Positions 1-8,781 of a stretch of 64,000 bases of DNA are shown piece by piece. Within the stretch, counting starts at the first letter, position 1. Each line of letters opens with the position of its first letter. Position numbers and translations under genes: made by a program. Under the pieces are notes generated by a model. It was given only the letters and a program-made list of their open reading frames with translations. It did no database searches and was not told the origin of the DNA. The stretch is from Effrenium voratum (Eukaryota; Sar; Dinophyceae; Suessiales; Symbiodiniaceae): contig CAUJNA010001213.1 of the NCBI GenBank assembly GCA_963377175.1, positions 1,076,944 to 1,140,943 of the forward strand, written 5' to 3'.

Positions 1-2
1 AA

Positions 3-485
3 CACTATAAGCTTACGCACGTGTCCACCGAACTTCAGGCTGCAGATATTCTTACGAAGCCTTTCACAAATGCTGAGAAGTGGCAGGGAGGGCTCAAACT
101 CATGAATATTGCTAGCAAATTGGATGTCCCAGGTATGCCGGCTGCCGTTTCGCCACGCCTGGAGAAATCCGAGGCCAGGAATACGGGGGGTGCCCCTAAT
201 CGTATTCTGGTTGAAGTTTGCTGTTCACATGATTCCAAGCTTGGTGATACTTCGCGCCGACCCGCGTTTGGCTGCCACGTGATTCGGATTACCCAGGACG
301 ATGATATTCTTTCTCATGCAACCCGAAAGCGTGTCGTTGACGAGGTGAAGCATATCCGTTCTATCGGCAACAAGGGCTCCGTTCCTGTTTTATTATGGGC
401 AAGTATCCCTTGCACTGGCGGAACTGCTTGGTCTCATATTAACATGAATCATGACACCGCGAAAGAGAAGGTGAAGCGACATTGA
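3..485 (+). CDS. Copia polyprotein C-terminus: RNase H tail plus N-terminal half of methyltransferase-like domain (partial)
   Basis: Open from the window edge in frame 3. The first residues read KLTHVSTELQAADILTKPF, the conserved C-terminal end of copia-family RNase H. After a linker comes a segment with VEVCCSHDSKLG, then GCHVIRIT, then LLWASIPCTGG. The first resembles a Rossmann-type cofactor loop. The IPC motif resembles the PC motif of DNA cytosine methyltransferases. The frame stops at 485 (KEKVKRH-stop), while the homologous continuation (FVDLVN, MEFAKPLIAIEWP) resumes about 175 bases later in frame 2. The product therefore looks split by an insertion or an intron. RNase H assignment is firm; methyltransferase assignment is by motif order only. 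Confidence 0.7.
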   Translation, partial: HYKLTHVSTELQAADILTKPFTNAEKWQGGLKLMNIASKLDVPGMPAAVSPRLEKSEARNTGGAPNRILVEVCCSHDSKLGDTSRRPAFGCHVIRITQDDDILSHATRKRVVDEVKHIRSIGNKGSVPVLLWASIPCTGGTAWSHINMNHDTAKEKVKRH

Positions 486-2398
486 TCCATTTACAAAAGA
501 AGGGTCTTCAGCAGCCCGGTGGCCGGGTTCTCTATGACCCACATCAAGGGGTCAAAGCGCGCAATGATCTCAAGGGCGCTGAGCACCAGCGCGTCGCCCT
601 CCAGGAGCCGCCGCGGGCGCGTCGTCAGCGCGCGGCTGTATTCCGTGCAGACGGGGCTGGCCCCTTCGTTGACCTCGTGAACTCAATGGAATTTGCCAAA
701 CCGTTGATTGCTATTGAATGGCCTAGGAGTTGCACTTATTGGGACGATAAGGCTGTTGACAAATTCGTAATTCGAAACAATATGACTTCTGTTAAATTTG
801 ATGGTTGTGCTGTTGGTGTCAAAACTACCGATGGGATTCCTATGAAGAAACCATGGACCGTGAAGACCAACATGCATTGCCTCCACAATTACCTTGATGG
901 AAGAGTATGTTCTTGCGCTGTACAACATGCTGAAGGTAGGGGACGGAATCTCAAAAATACTGAATCCTACACTTACATCATGACGGACTTGATTCACAAA
1001 GCTTTTGCTTATGCAGTGTCGGTTCAAGAAAAGGTTGTCCAAACACGGATTCTCGTTGCGACCATGGCTGAAGCACTGCCTGTGGAGAAGGCCCTGAAGA
1101 CGGTGCGCTCGGCGTTCGATGCGAGGAATTACAAAGATGTGCCGCTCGCTCGGGTTGACTACGGCTCGGACTACATCCTGCACGACGGGAAGGTGAAGGC
1201 CGAGGTCATCCCCGACGAGCTGCGCGTTGCCAACCGAGAGGCTTGGTCAGACATGTTCCGTGATGCGGCAACTCAATCATTCATCGTCAAGGACGTGAAC
1301 TCCGGTGTCGACCTTGCCAAGATGAGTGAACGCACCGATGCGCTGACTCTCGCCAAGAATGCTATGTCGTCGTTGACAGGTGCTGCGGGTGTTCTCAAAG
1401 AGGCTCCGGCTGAGGCTTTCGATATCCTCTTCTGCCCGGGGAAACCCGCGGTCAACTATCTGTTTTTCGGCGACTCCTTCAATGCATTGGTCAAAGATGG
1501 AGCAAAGACAGATGTTGGCACCATCATCAAGGAGAACAAGCGGACGCTGTTTGGGCACAAGCACGAGGTCTGGTCCGAAATGACATGGGGCAAAGGACTG
1601 GCGGAATCTCTTGATGCCGCTGAGCGGGCAATGCTAAAGCTCGCCGAAAGGCCTGAGCCCCGGCCGTACGTCATCGTTATCTCCTGGTCTGGAAATGATG
1701 TCATTGGGCGAAACGGGTACATTGAGAACCCCGCCGCCCTAGCGGGCTGGGCCACTGACTCCGAGGCAAAGCGCAAGGCTGCGATGGACATCATCGAAAG
1801 GAACGCCCGCGCGGTGATGACTGTCCGTGACCGGCTGCGACATATTGCTTTTCGAGAAGACGTGATTCAGGTCGTGCTCATCGTACCCCGGGACTTTGAG
1901 ACGTACGGATTGAGCGAATCTTACAAGACTCAAATGGACGGTCATGCACGTTTGTTGCACGGTTCAGCGGGAATCACCGTCCTCGACCCCCAGACACTCA
2001 TATCCAACACGTCCCGGGCAGACCGTATCCACACCGATGACACCGAGCGCAACAGAAAACATTACATCAACTTCTACGTGGCCGCCGCGAAGCTCGGGTA
2101 CTGCATCGGCCAAATCAACCGCTTCGAAGGGGCTATGAATTGGTACCTCCTCGAAAGGGAATACATGAACATCGACACATCTATTCCCATCGTTGGCGCT
2201 ACACCCCAGGAAACTGGCGGTCCGGCAATTGCAAAGAACCCTGAGGACCCTTTCGACAACGAGGTCCGCGAGAGGGAGCTGGAGGCGATCAATGAAATCG
2301 CTGCGCAAGAGCCGAAGCGCGAGATTTTCCTGGAGACCGAGAAGGAGGCTAACCCCCTCTACCCACCGTCAAGGAGGAAGCAAAGATTTTGCAGATGA
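482..2398 (+). CDS. Second half of methyltransferase-like domain fused to SGNH-hydrolase-like domain
   Basis: 638 codons from the first ATG; the first 55-60 residues (to about base 660) look unlike the rest and may be inserted sequence. Residues about 60-195 continue the methyltransferase-like domain: EWPRSCTYW, FDGCAVG and KKPWTVKTN, the same motif order as in the second copia element of this window. Residues about 315-530 look like an SGNH/GDSL hydrolase. Block I is FFGDSF with Ser332, block III is WSGND with Asn405, and block V is DRIH with Asp514 and His517. All catalytic positions of the family are therefore present. SGNH enzymes are esterases or lipases acting on acyl or acetyl esters; the substrate here is unknown. 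The end overlaps the next reading frame by 10 bases. Confidence 0.65.
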   Translation: MIHLQKKGLQQPGGRVLYDPHQGVKARNDLKGAEHQRVALQEPPRARRQRAAVFRADGAGPFVDLVNSMEFAKPLIAIEWPRSCTYWDDKAVDKFVIRNNMTSVKFDGCAVGVKTTDGIPMKKPWTVKTNMHCLHNYLDGRVCSCAVQHAEGRGRNLKNTESYTYIMTDLIHKAFAYAVSVQEKVVQTRILVATMAEALPVEKALKTVRSAFDARNYKDVPLARVDYGSDYILHDGKVKAEVIPDELRVANREAWSDMFRDAATQSFIVKDVNSGVDLAKMSERTDALTLAKNAMSSLTGAAGVLKEAPAEAFDILFCPGKPAVNYLFFGDSFNALVKDGAKTDVGTIIKENKRTLFGHKHEVWSEMTWGKGLAESLDAAERAMLKLAERPEPRPYVIVISWSGNDVIGRNGYIENPAALAGWATDSEAKRKAAMDIIERNARAVMTVRDRLRHIAFREDVIQVVLIVPRDFETYGLSESYKTQMDGHARLLHGSAGITVLDPQTLISNTSRADRIHTDDTERNRKHYINFYVAAAKLGYCIGQINRFEGAMNWYLLEREYMNIDTSIPIVGATPQETGGPAIAKNPEDPFDNEVRERELEAINEIAAQEPKREIFLETEKEANPLYPPSRRKQRFCR

Positions 2399-2955
2399 TG
2401 CAGCCCGACATCCACGCGGCGACCGTCAGCGGCCTCAACGATGTGATTGATTGGTCTTCTTCTTCCGATGAGGAGGACTTGATCAGCTTCGACCTGCCCC
2501 CTGGCTCTCAGCCTAAGGTCAGCCGGCCGAAAGGCCAGGCCGTTGAGGTTGCCGCAGTGGATCCGAACGATGTTGGCGAGGACGGCCAAATCAAGCTGTT
2601 CCTCACTTCCAAACGGAAAAGTCATAACAAAATGACTGCAGCTCTCAGTGCTGCGACACCAAAGGTGAAATCAAAGGCAATGCCAATGCCTGCTGCCTCA
2701 TCCAGCGGTCAGGCGCCCGTGGCTGGGACTAGCAAGACTCAGCCAGGAGAGACCCGTGGCCCGGAGAACATCCCCAAGGCGAAGGCAGTTCCCAAAGCTG
2801 CTTCAAAGCCCGGGGAGACCCGTGGCCAGGCTGCTGAACCCAAGAGGGCGGTGGATCAAGTGCTCAGGAATCAAGATTCCCCAGATCCAGAACTATGGCA
2901 GAAGGACGTTCTTGAGCAAGAAGGTGTCGTATTTGGTTCGCGGACATGCCCATGA
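2389..2955 (+). CDS. Low-complexity linker with PGETRG repeats (frame 1 segment)
   Basis: Frame-1 reading of 188 codons overlapping the end of the SGNH frame. The start is acidic and serine-rich (DWSSSSDEED). It then becomes rich in Lys, Pro and Ala, with the hexamer PGETRG twice here; a third copy lies near base 3985 and related QETGG and RETGG strings occur elsewhere in this module. From about base 2880 the recognisable protein continues in frame 2, so the last 25 codons of this frame are probably not translated in the original protein. The composition suggests a disordered inter-domain linker. No function is claimed. Confidence 0.5.
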   Translation: MQMMQPDIHAATVSGLNDVIDWSSSSDEEDLISFDLPPGSQPKVSRPKGQAVEVAAVDPNDVGEDGQIKLFLTSKRKSHNKMTAALSAATPKVKSKAMPMPAASSSGQAPVAGTSKTQPGETRGPENIPKAKAVPKAASKPGETRGQAAEPKRAVDQVLRNQDSPDPELWQKDVLEQEGVVFGSRTCP

Positions 2956-4073
2956 ACACGCGACGCGATCCATCCCTGAGATCAATCTCAAGGACAACTC
3001 CTTCGACTATGCAGCCGTTGCCAAATGGATCCAGCGCCGATATGACTGGAACTGCTCCCAATACACTCTTCTTCAGGCCACGTCCACATCGAATCGGTTC
3101 GAGGTCTACATCGAGCACGCGCCGGCCGGGCAGCAATGGAACGGGCTCAGTTTCATGCCCCTACGCATTCGCGCGTTCACCGGCCACAACGATTGGGTGA
3201 CTGAGGCCAGTGGCTTTGACAATATTCCTGGAGATCCCATTGCAATGGATGTCAACTACTCCATCGAGCACGCAAAGAAGGGTGTGCGACCGGGCTTCTG
3301 CAAAGATTTCTCGGACGCACGCCGAAAGGCGCTGCCCAAGATCGCCTACCACACGTGCAACATGCAGAACTTCTTTGACATCATCTACATGGGCATCTTC
3401 CCGGGCGGCATGGGGGACCGGCAAACCTCGCGTGGTCACGCCTATCTAACGGTGGTGCCTCCTTGGGACAGGCATGGCCGGAAGGCGGGGGGTGCGCGTG
3501 CTGACCGACCCATCAACATCGCCGTCGACGTGGAGATGTTGATCCAATTGGGGTGTCGGCTGTACGCACCCGGAGACGGGGAAGCCCTGGTGACGGAGGA
3601 TTGGATCACGAACAAGGTCCTCATCTACGCCTACGACGCTGAATGTGCCAAGTTCATCTGGTCCAACCGGATGTACGTCAGCGTCAGGCGGAACTACCAG
3701 GAAAGCATCAAGAAGTACCGAGAAGAGACCCAGAAAGGCGTCGTCGGTACCCCGGTGCTGGAGTCCTTCATGGCCAACCTCGAGAAGGAATGCAAGGCCT
3801 ACTACAAGCAATGGGCTCCAACGGCGTGCCGTGACTTGACTCGGCCCCATCGCATCGGCAATATCACGAAAGTCAAGGATGTCGTCGACGAAAATCTTCC
3901 GAAGGACGAGCAAGTCATGCTTGAGTTCGAGACTGCTCGCTACGGCCTCTACAGAAATTGGGCCCGTGCTGTGACGCAGCAGCCCGGGGAAACCCGAGGC
4001 CGGAGCGGTTTGTGGCAGGAACTCGACCCCAACAGGAAGAAGTCGACAAACTGGCGGTTCGCCGAAGTGATGC
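2861..4073 (+). CDS. Tpt1/KptA-like RNA 2'-phosphotransferase domain
   Basis: Frame-2 segment, part of an open frame running 2756-4255. Tpt1/KptA enzymes remove the 2'-phosphate at a ligated RNA junction using NAD+. Motifs appear in family order. The helix LSKKVSYLVRGH resembles the usual LSK-LSYLLRH helix (Arg62 counted from base 2756). RFEVYI is followed by IRAFTGHN (Arg139, His144), resembling RAxQGHS. AYHTC (His199) resembles YHGT. TSRGHAYL (Arg226) resembles the RNHVHL strand. Then come INIAVDVEMLIQLGCRLY and the final VLIYAYD strand. Four of the usual Arg/His catalytic positions are recognisable. One oddity is that the first RH pair reads RGH, with a Gly after the Arg. About 300 codons, a little longer than the stand-alone enzyme. 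Activity is not implied; the frame is broken on both sides. Confidence 0.7.
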
Positions 4074-4089
4074 ACAAACTGGCGGTTCG
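4046..4089 (+). repeat. 16-bp direct repeat, offset 28 bp, causing a +1 frame change
   Basis: The 16-mer ACAAACTGGCGGTTCG occurs at 4046-4061 and again at 4074-4089. Frame 2 reads TNWRF at the first copy and frame 3 reads TNWRFVECNRC at the second. A 28-base duplication is 1 modulo 3, which accounts for the switch from the Tpt1-like frame to the zinc-ribbon frame. Confidence 0.75.
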
Positions 4090-4985
4090 TCGAGTGCAAT
4101 CGCTGCAAAATTCTCATCCCGGTTGGCACCATCAACTGTTTCCAGTGCAGCCAGTTGATGGAACGGATGCCCGACATCAAGAAGATAGCCAGGGTCGTCC
4201 GGTTGCAGGAGATGGCCAACTCATTGGGCGTGCCGTTGTCCATGGACCAGGTTGAGACTCAGATCTTGACGCAGCGACAGGATGCGCGGGGGGATCGAAG
4301 CGCAAGAGGGGGCCTCGGCATCATGAAGGACATTGCCAAGAAAGCAGTTCTTCGCAACAAGGAGTACACCACGCTCTACGAGAGGCTGATCAATGACCCC
4401 TTTTACGCCTACACTGCCGCGCGGGGAGACCTGACGCCGTCCGCCCTCGAGTTCATCGAGAAAGTGGCACGATGCATCATTCCGAATTTCGTGAGAACCA
4501 AGGAGATGATCCAAGGAAGCGTGGCTGTGCCGAAATATCACGCACGGCTAACGCTGGTGCCGCCTACGGAGGATGTGCAGGAGGTCGACCCGAAGGACGT
4601 CTACGTTGTGCATGGCGGCAGATTTCTGGAACCAGAACAATTTGCTGCACTTTACGGAAGCCTTGACAAGAGCAACCGCTACAGCGTGATGGGCTGGACC
4701 CGGGATTTCTCGTCTGTGGGAGACCCCGAAATGGTATTGGTGGAGTTGCTCTGCTTCGTCGAAGAGGAGATCCCCAACATCGAGATCCCTGGGCGGGCCA
4801 CCCCGCTCCCTGCAGTTGTCGGTGTGGCGCGCAAGCCCATTCCGCAGCTCCGGGAGACCGGTGGCCAATGGCAGGATCGTCAATGGAGCCAGTCGTACTG
4901 GGGAAGTTGGGGCCAGTCCTGGGACTCGTGGTGGTCTGATGATCAGCGCCCGTGGAAGAGCTCCCGCAATTGGGATTGGCGATGA
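4071..4985 (+). CDS. Zinc-ribbon protein with Trp/Ser-rich tail (frame 3 segment)
   Basis: Frame 3 is open after a stop at 4068-4070 and ends at a TGA at 4983-4985. It begins TNWRFVECNRCK and has two Cys pairs (CNRC and CFQC, 11 residues between the pairs), a likely zinc ribbon. About 230 residues of mixed helix follow (RGDLTPSALEFIEKVARCI, VYVVHGGRF). The tail is rich in Trp, Ser, Gln and Asp (WSQSYWGSWG). It is joined to the Tpt1-like frame by a short duplication that shifts the frame, so both were probably one protein. I do not recognise the family beyond the Cys pairs. Confidence 0.5.
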   Translation, partial: CTNWRFVECNRCKILIPVGTINCFQCSQLMERMPDIKKIARVVRLQEMANSLGVPLSMDQVETQILTQRQDARGDRSARGGLGIMKDIAKKAVLRNKEYTTLYERLINDPFYAYTAARGDLTPSALEFIEKVARCIIPNFVRTKEMIQGSVAVPKYHARLTLVPPTEDVQEVDPKDVYVVHGGRFLEPEQFAALYGSLDKSNRYSVMGWTRDFSSVGDPEMVLVELLCFVEEEIPNIEIPGRATPLPAVVGVARKPIPQLRETGGQWQDRQWSQSYWGSWGQSWDSWWSDDQRPWKSSRNWDWR

Positions 4986-5992
4986 ATGAGCGATCTCTTC
5001 GACAATATTTTCTATCTTCGGCTGACATCCACTTACATTTCAAATTCAATTTCCATTATACTTCTCAATCATGTTGGCCGAGGATCAATGTACAGTGCAT
5101 GAGCACGCCTCGCGAGAGCGACGGTCAGTGGAGGCGGAAGACCTTAGCTACCGATCGCTCAAATCCAAGTGCTTGTGTGCTGCAAAATGACATCATGCCT
5201 ATCGGGTTTCTTTGGTTGTCTCATCCCTTTCATTTGTCCTCCTGTTTCACATTCGGGCACGGGGGGTGTAGTTTGCAACGTGATGTATTTATCAACCATG
5301 TAAACCCCAATGCATGCATGTCTCACTTGTGCAGTCTCATCATTACGACTGCACGTGGCTCAAGGAAAAAGCGCGCTGAGTACAGGGTCCAATTGTGACC
5401 CTTCCCGGTTGTTTAACCTGTTCTATACTCGGGACACCCCCAGTTGTTAGAAGCAAACTCCACAGGTGTTGACTAGTGTTGACCTTAAAGTCAAGAGCTA
5501 CCCACAGGTGCAGCATCAACGCCCGTTGCTTCAAAAGCTTTGCCTGATGCCCTGAATTCCATGGACTTTGTATGCTCTCTCTTTTTTTTTGGGGGGGGGT
5601 GTTCGACCATTTCGTGGCGAGCAACAAGTTTGGTGATTTTGTTGGGCCCATCCCCTCGATCCAGATTGAAAGGGATTCAGCGAACCCCTTGGGCTAAAGA
5701 CGGAAAGCTTGGCGAAGTCTGGCTACCAAGTTGCTAAGTCAGCTAGCAGAAGGCAGCAGTGGCTTTCTGGCTGCGTCTATATACTACTGTGGATGGGCAA
5801 AATCCTGCACCACCTAAGAAGCCCTTGGAATGCTGCTTCCCCGCTAAATCCAACCAAACCATGGGTTTTCAACACCATGGTTTTTCAGGTGGTGCGAGAA
5901 GTGAAGCGAAATGTTCGCCACCATCCGCGGTGCCACAAAAGATGGGAGCTGAGTTGCTTTGGGGGTCCCCGTGGTCTGTTCGCACTTTTGAA
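4986..5992. other. Non-coding stretch after the first retroelement
   Basis: No gene, RNA gene or strong repeat recognised. It presumably contains the 3' LTR and flank of the first element, but the LTR ends cannot be set without the 5' copy. A run of T then G lies near 5581-5598. Confidence 0.5.
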
Positions 5993-6145
5993 CTCACTTC
6001 CTGAGTTCATGAACCTTAAACTTTTTGGGAAGACCATTTTAGTTTGGGCCATCCACTTTTGTAGACTTTTTGGGAAGTTCATGAACTTTTTGGGTAAATT
6101 ATAAAGTTTGGACTTTTTTTGGGGGCCATCCGCTCGGCAAGCGAG
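5993..6145. repeat. MITE-like element, family C (TGAA duplication)
   Basis: Starts CTCACTTCCTGAG and ends CTCGGCAAGCGAG, an imperfect inverted repeat. The flanking 4 bases are TGAA on both sides (5989-5992 and 6146-6149). The interior has the family phrase GAACTTTTTGGGAAG, here partly duplicated, making this copy longer than the usual 100 bp. It ends in AG immediately before an exon-like island. Confidence 0.7.
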
Positions 6146-6261
6146 TGAAGGCCAGCGCCCATGGCGCCGAAAGCCTCGGCTTGGCCCTCGCGGAGGCCGA
6201 GGAGCTGGAGGCCGCCCTGGCTGAGGGCGCGGAGGGTGTGGAGGGCTGCGCCTGCCAATCC
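6146..6261 (+). CDS. Exon-like island, Ala/Glu-rich helix
   Basis: GC-rich and open in frame 1, predicting KASAHGAESLGLALAEAEEL and more Ala/Glu repeats, a helical composition unlike the flanking DNA. It begins directly after the AG end of a family C element; a GT lies at 6262. No homology recognised. Confidence 0.35.
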
Positions 6262-6998
6262 GTTCGCACCACTGGGACGCCAAGGGAAAGCCATGAGGTT
6301 TGCTATGGTTTTTTTCAGGGGAATCGAATCATCCCGAATCCCATGGTTTCTCAGATGGTGCAGAATGGAGTTCGCAAATTTATCGCAGTAGACGCCCAGT
6401 ACGCCCAGTGGCCAGATGCGCAGGCGGTTCTGCTATATTCCTGAACGGGGAGTATCGTAGGCCTATAGAAACCTGCTTTACTCTCTTGGTAGAACCAACA
6501 GTCAGCTCGGGTTGTGGACGCTGCTGGGTTCTTGTGGGGTCAAACGGAAACCAACATGGTAGAAAACATGTTACTACTGAGAGACCCCTTCAGCCTTCAG
6601 CTGCTATGTTTCCTCACGCAGAAAGACAAGCCCACGTTTAAATTAGTGGCAGCGATCCCCATTCACTCAGGGCCATTCAATGGCAATCCGTAGTCCTTGG
6701 GATTCGAATTTGTTTTACACTTGAAGCTTTCTTGCATGTGGAGGTTAAGCAAAGGTATTACGTTTGGCCATAAATAAAGCTTTATGAAATACACTTGCTT
6801 TACACTTGACCAGGCTCAAGCATATTGTCGGTTGCAGGTGTGCAAGATTTGGAACGGCAGTCCCGGGGCTTGCCAAAAAACCAACCGCATTCAATCACCA
6901 CTATTAGTATGACACCCCACAGATTTCGGGGTTCCCTTGTTTGTGTGTGTTTTGTGAGGGTACCTTTTTTTGTGGTTTTAAAAGAAGAAGGACAGCAG

Positions 6999-7173
6999 CA
7001 TTTTGAGGGTACTCCAAAGGGGCGCTCTGGGCCTTCCGTCCACCAGGAGATCTTGCGCCAGCACAGCCAGAGCTGTGGACACGAGGGGCCCGTCCGTCCA
7101 GAAAGCCGGCGGAGCGAGCGGGCGGAAGAGTTGCTCTTCAGATGGGACAAGGACGCTTGGGAAGGGGCCGCAG
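6999..7173 (+). CDS. Exon-like island, charged helix
   Basis: Frame 3 predicts QEILRQHSQSCGHEG followed by ERAEELLFRWDKDAWEG, ending at CAG before a GT at 7174. The 5' boundary is uncertain. Likely part of the same plus-strand split gene as the neighbouring islands. Confidence 0.35.
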
Positions 7174-7603
7174 GTTGATCCTTTTTGTTTTGGGGGGGGG
7201 TTCCTCCAACAGGGGCAGTTTCAATGGTTGTTTGAGGCTTGGTACCCTTTGCGATTGGAATTGAGAGGGAAACCAGCAGCAAACCAGCCAGTTTGAGCGT
7301 TGCCCCATTTAGAGACAAAGCCATGTTGATCCCTCGTGAGCCTTTGAGGGCTTCAAATGTCTTTTTTGGGGGCCACTTCGGAGGTTTGAAGATGTCACGC
7401 TGATAGACGCAATTTGGTTTGAAAGTGTCGCGGAATATGGACCATGCACCACACATTTGCTTTTTTGGCTTGGGGCTGGGAAAGATCCTGAGCAGTTGTG
7501 CTGCGGCCCCCCGTGTTTTTTGTTTGTTGTTTTTTTCCCCATGTTGCTCGGCGGGTTTCAGCACTTTCCTTTTTGTGCCAGGGGTCCTTGGGCAATCGGG
7601 AGC

Positions 7604-7777
7604 CACCTCCCCATTCTTCTCTGTCAGAAAGTTGGCAAGCAACCCTGGGAACATGGCTCACATTGGATCCCACCACAAGAGCATTGATTGTCTTTCACGA
7701 GCCTGCAGGTTCCATGGAATTATTCAATCAGTCTTGAAAAAGGTACCAAACAAGGACCAGAGAGACGAAAACTACGG
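7604..7777. repeat. Interspersed repeat, family G, copy 1
   Basis: About 160-170 bp matching 34782-34937. Shared strings include CAGAAAGTTGGCAAGC and AACCAGAGAGACGA-like ends. No inverted termini seen. Confidence 0.6.
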
Positions 7778-7818
7778 AATCCACCAAAAGCCCAAGCGCG
7801 TCCGGACCCATCTTCTAG

Positions 7819-7921
7819 AGCCACCTCTCCCCGTGAAAGGCGAGCGCCTTGCCGCTTGCTCTCCGAGGAGGAGCAAGCGGCGCGACAAGAGCTGGCCGGG
7901 CTGAAGAGCAGCATGGCGCAG
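7819..7921 (+). CDS. Exon-like island, coiled-coil type
   Basis: After a CTAG acceptor, frame 2 predicts LLSEEEQAARQELAGLKSSM, a clear amphipathic helix. It ends at CAG followed by GC at 7922, matching the GC donors used in the nucleotidase gene further right. Confidence 0.45.
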
Positions 7922-7998
7922 GCGGACTGCCCTCACAGTAGGATGGTTTCGCGAAATCCATTTGCTTCTCGCACCATTCAGACACCAACGGAATTTCA

Positions 7999-8112
7999 TC
8001 CATTTGCGGAAAGGAATATTTATTTTTCACCCTTTTTTCCCCCGTGTTGGCTTTAGAGGAAATCTATCACTACTGGACATGTTTTTTTCCAGGGGGCTGA
8101 AGCAAATGGAAG
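7999..8112. repeat. MITE-like element, family B
   Basis: Begins TCCATTTGCGGAAAGGAAT and ends GCAAATGGAAG, inverted with respect to each other. The centre has the family B phrase CTATCACTACTGGACAT followed by TTTTTTTCCAGG. Confidence 0.6.
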
Positions 8113-8543
8113 GAATGATTCGTTCACCCAACGTAGACGCGAAGCCTAATCCTAGCTTTTGAATCTTGAGTTTGGGCGGGAGGTTAAAGAACCTGCCCTC
8201 GTTTCCTTCATGGTCCTCCAATTCCCTTTTCCATGCCGCCCTCCAAATCCATTTGGTGGGCTGAGGGGGGTTTGTTTCGTCATATTTTTCCTGCTACAAA
8301 TTAGCTTTGCCAGAAAACAAACATAAGAATAGGGTCTCAAATGATTGGTTTGGACTTGTTGCAGCGGAAAAGGACCAAAGGCACCACTTTCAAAGCTGCC
8401 GGAAAGGCGTTGGTTCCCCTTGAGTAACTGGGTTACCCACCCCTTATCACCAGTGCCTCCCAAGCAAATTCGAGATCCCCTATCTGCCTGAGGCAGCAGA
8501 TACCCCGGCCAAAAACACAAACAAACAGTGATATAGTTAAAAA

Positions 8544-8640
8544 CGCACTTCCTGAGTTCATGGACTTCAGCTTTTTGGGACAGACATTTCAGTGGCAAGT
8601 TCAACCTTTGGACTTTGGGCCCATCAACCCAGGAAGTGAG
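8544..8640. repeat. MITE-like element, family C (AAAA duplication)
   Basis: Begins CGCACTTCCTGAG and ends CCAGGAAGTGAG. AAAA flanks it on both sides (8540-8543 and 8641-8644). The interior has TTTGGACTTTGGGCCCATC, as in other copies. Confidence 0.7.
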
Positions 8641-8688
8641 AAAAGACATGACTGGTCGCAACTACACACACCCAGAAGCACGGAGTGA

Positions 8689-8781
8689 GTCGCCCGTCGC
8701 CAGAGGCGGCAGCGGATTTGCGCTCAGGGCTTCGGCGCCTGAGTTGGGACGAGGAGGCGGGGGCGGGCTCGCAATCGGGGA
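8689..8781 (+). CDS. Exon-like island
   Basis: Frame 3 predicts RPSPEAAADLRSGLRRLSWD then an acidic Gly/Ala end. GC-rich against AT-richer flanks. Splice boundaries not resolved. Confidence 0.35.

Larger units (their letters stand above)
1..4985 (+). mobile_element. 3' part of a Ty1/copia-like retroelement with accessory enzyme domains
   Basis: The left edge falls inside a copia RNase H tail (motif ADILTKPF), so the 5' LTR, Gag, integrase and reverse transcriptase lie outside the window. Downstream on the same strand, nearly without gaps, are a methyltransferase-like segment, an SGNH-hydrolase-like domain, a Tpt1-like domain and a zinc-ribbon protein. The frame order is 3, 2, 1, 2, 3, so as it stands this is a decayed copy or one with unrecognised splicing. 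The 3' end is put at the last stop codon; no LTR can be defined without its partner. It is an inference that the accessory domains belong to the element. The alternative is a host gene lying directly downstream of a truncated element. Confidence 0.7.

Noticed and set aside
3446..4243. 265-codon minus-strand open frame
   Set aside because: A shadow of the Tpt1-like plus-strand coding region; no recognisable motif.
5759..6104. Open frames of 80-130 codons around 5.7-6.1 kb
   Set aside because: Composition matches non-coding flanks, several overlap a family C repeat, and no splice or family signal is present.
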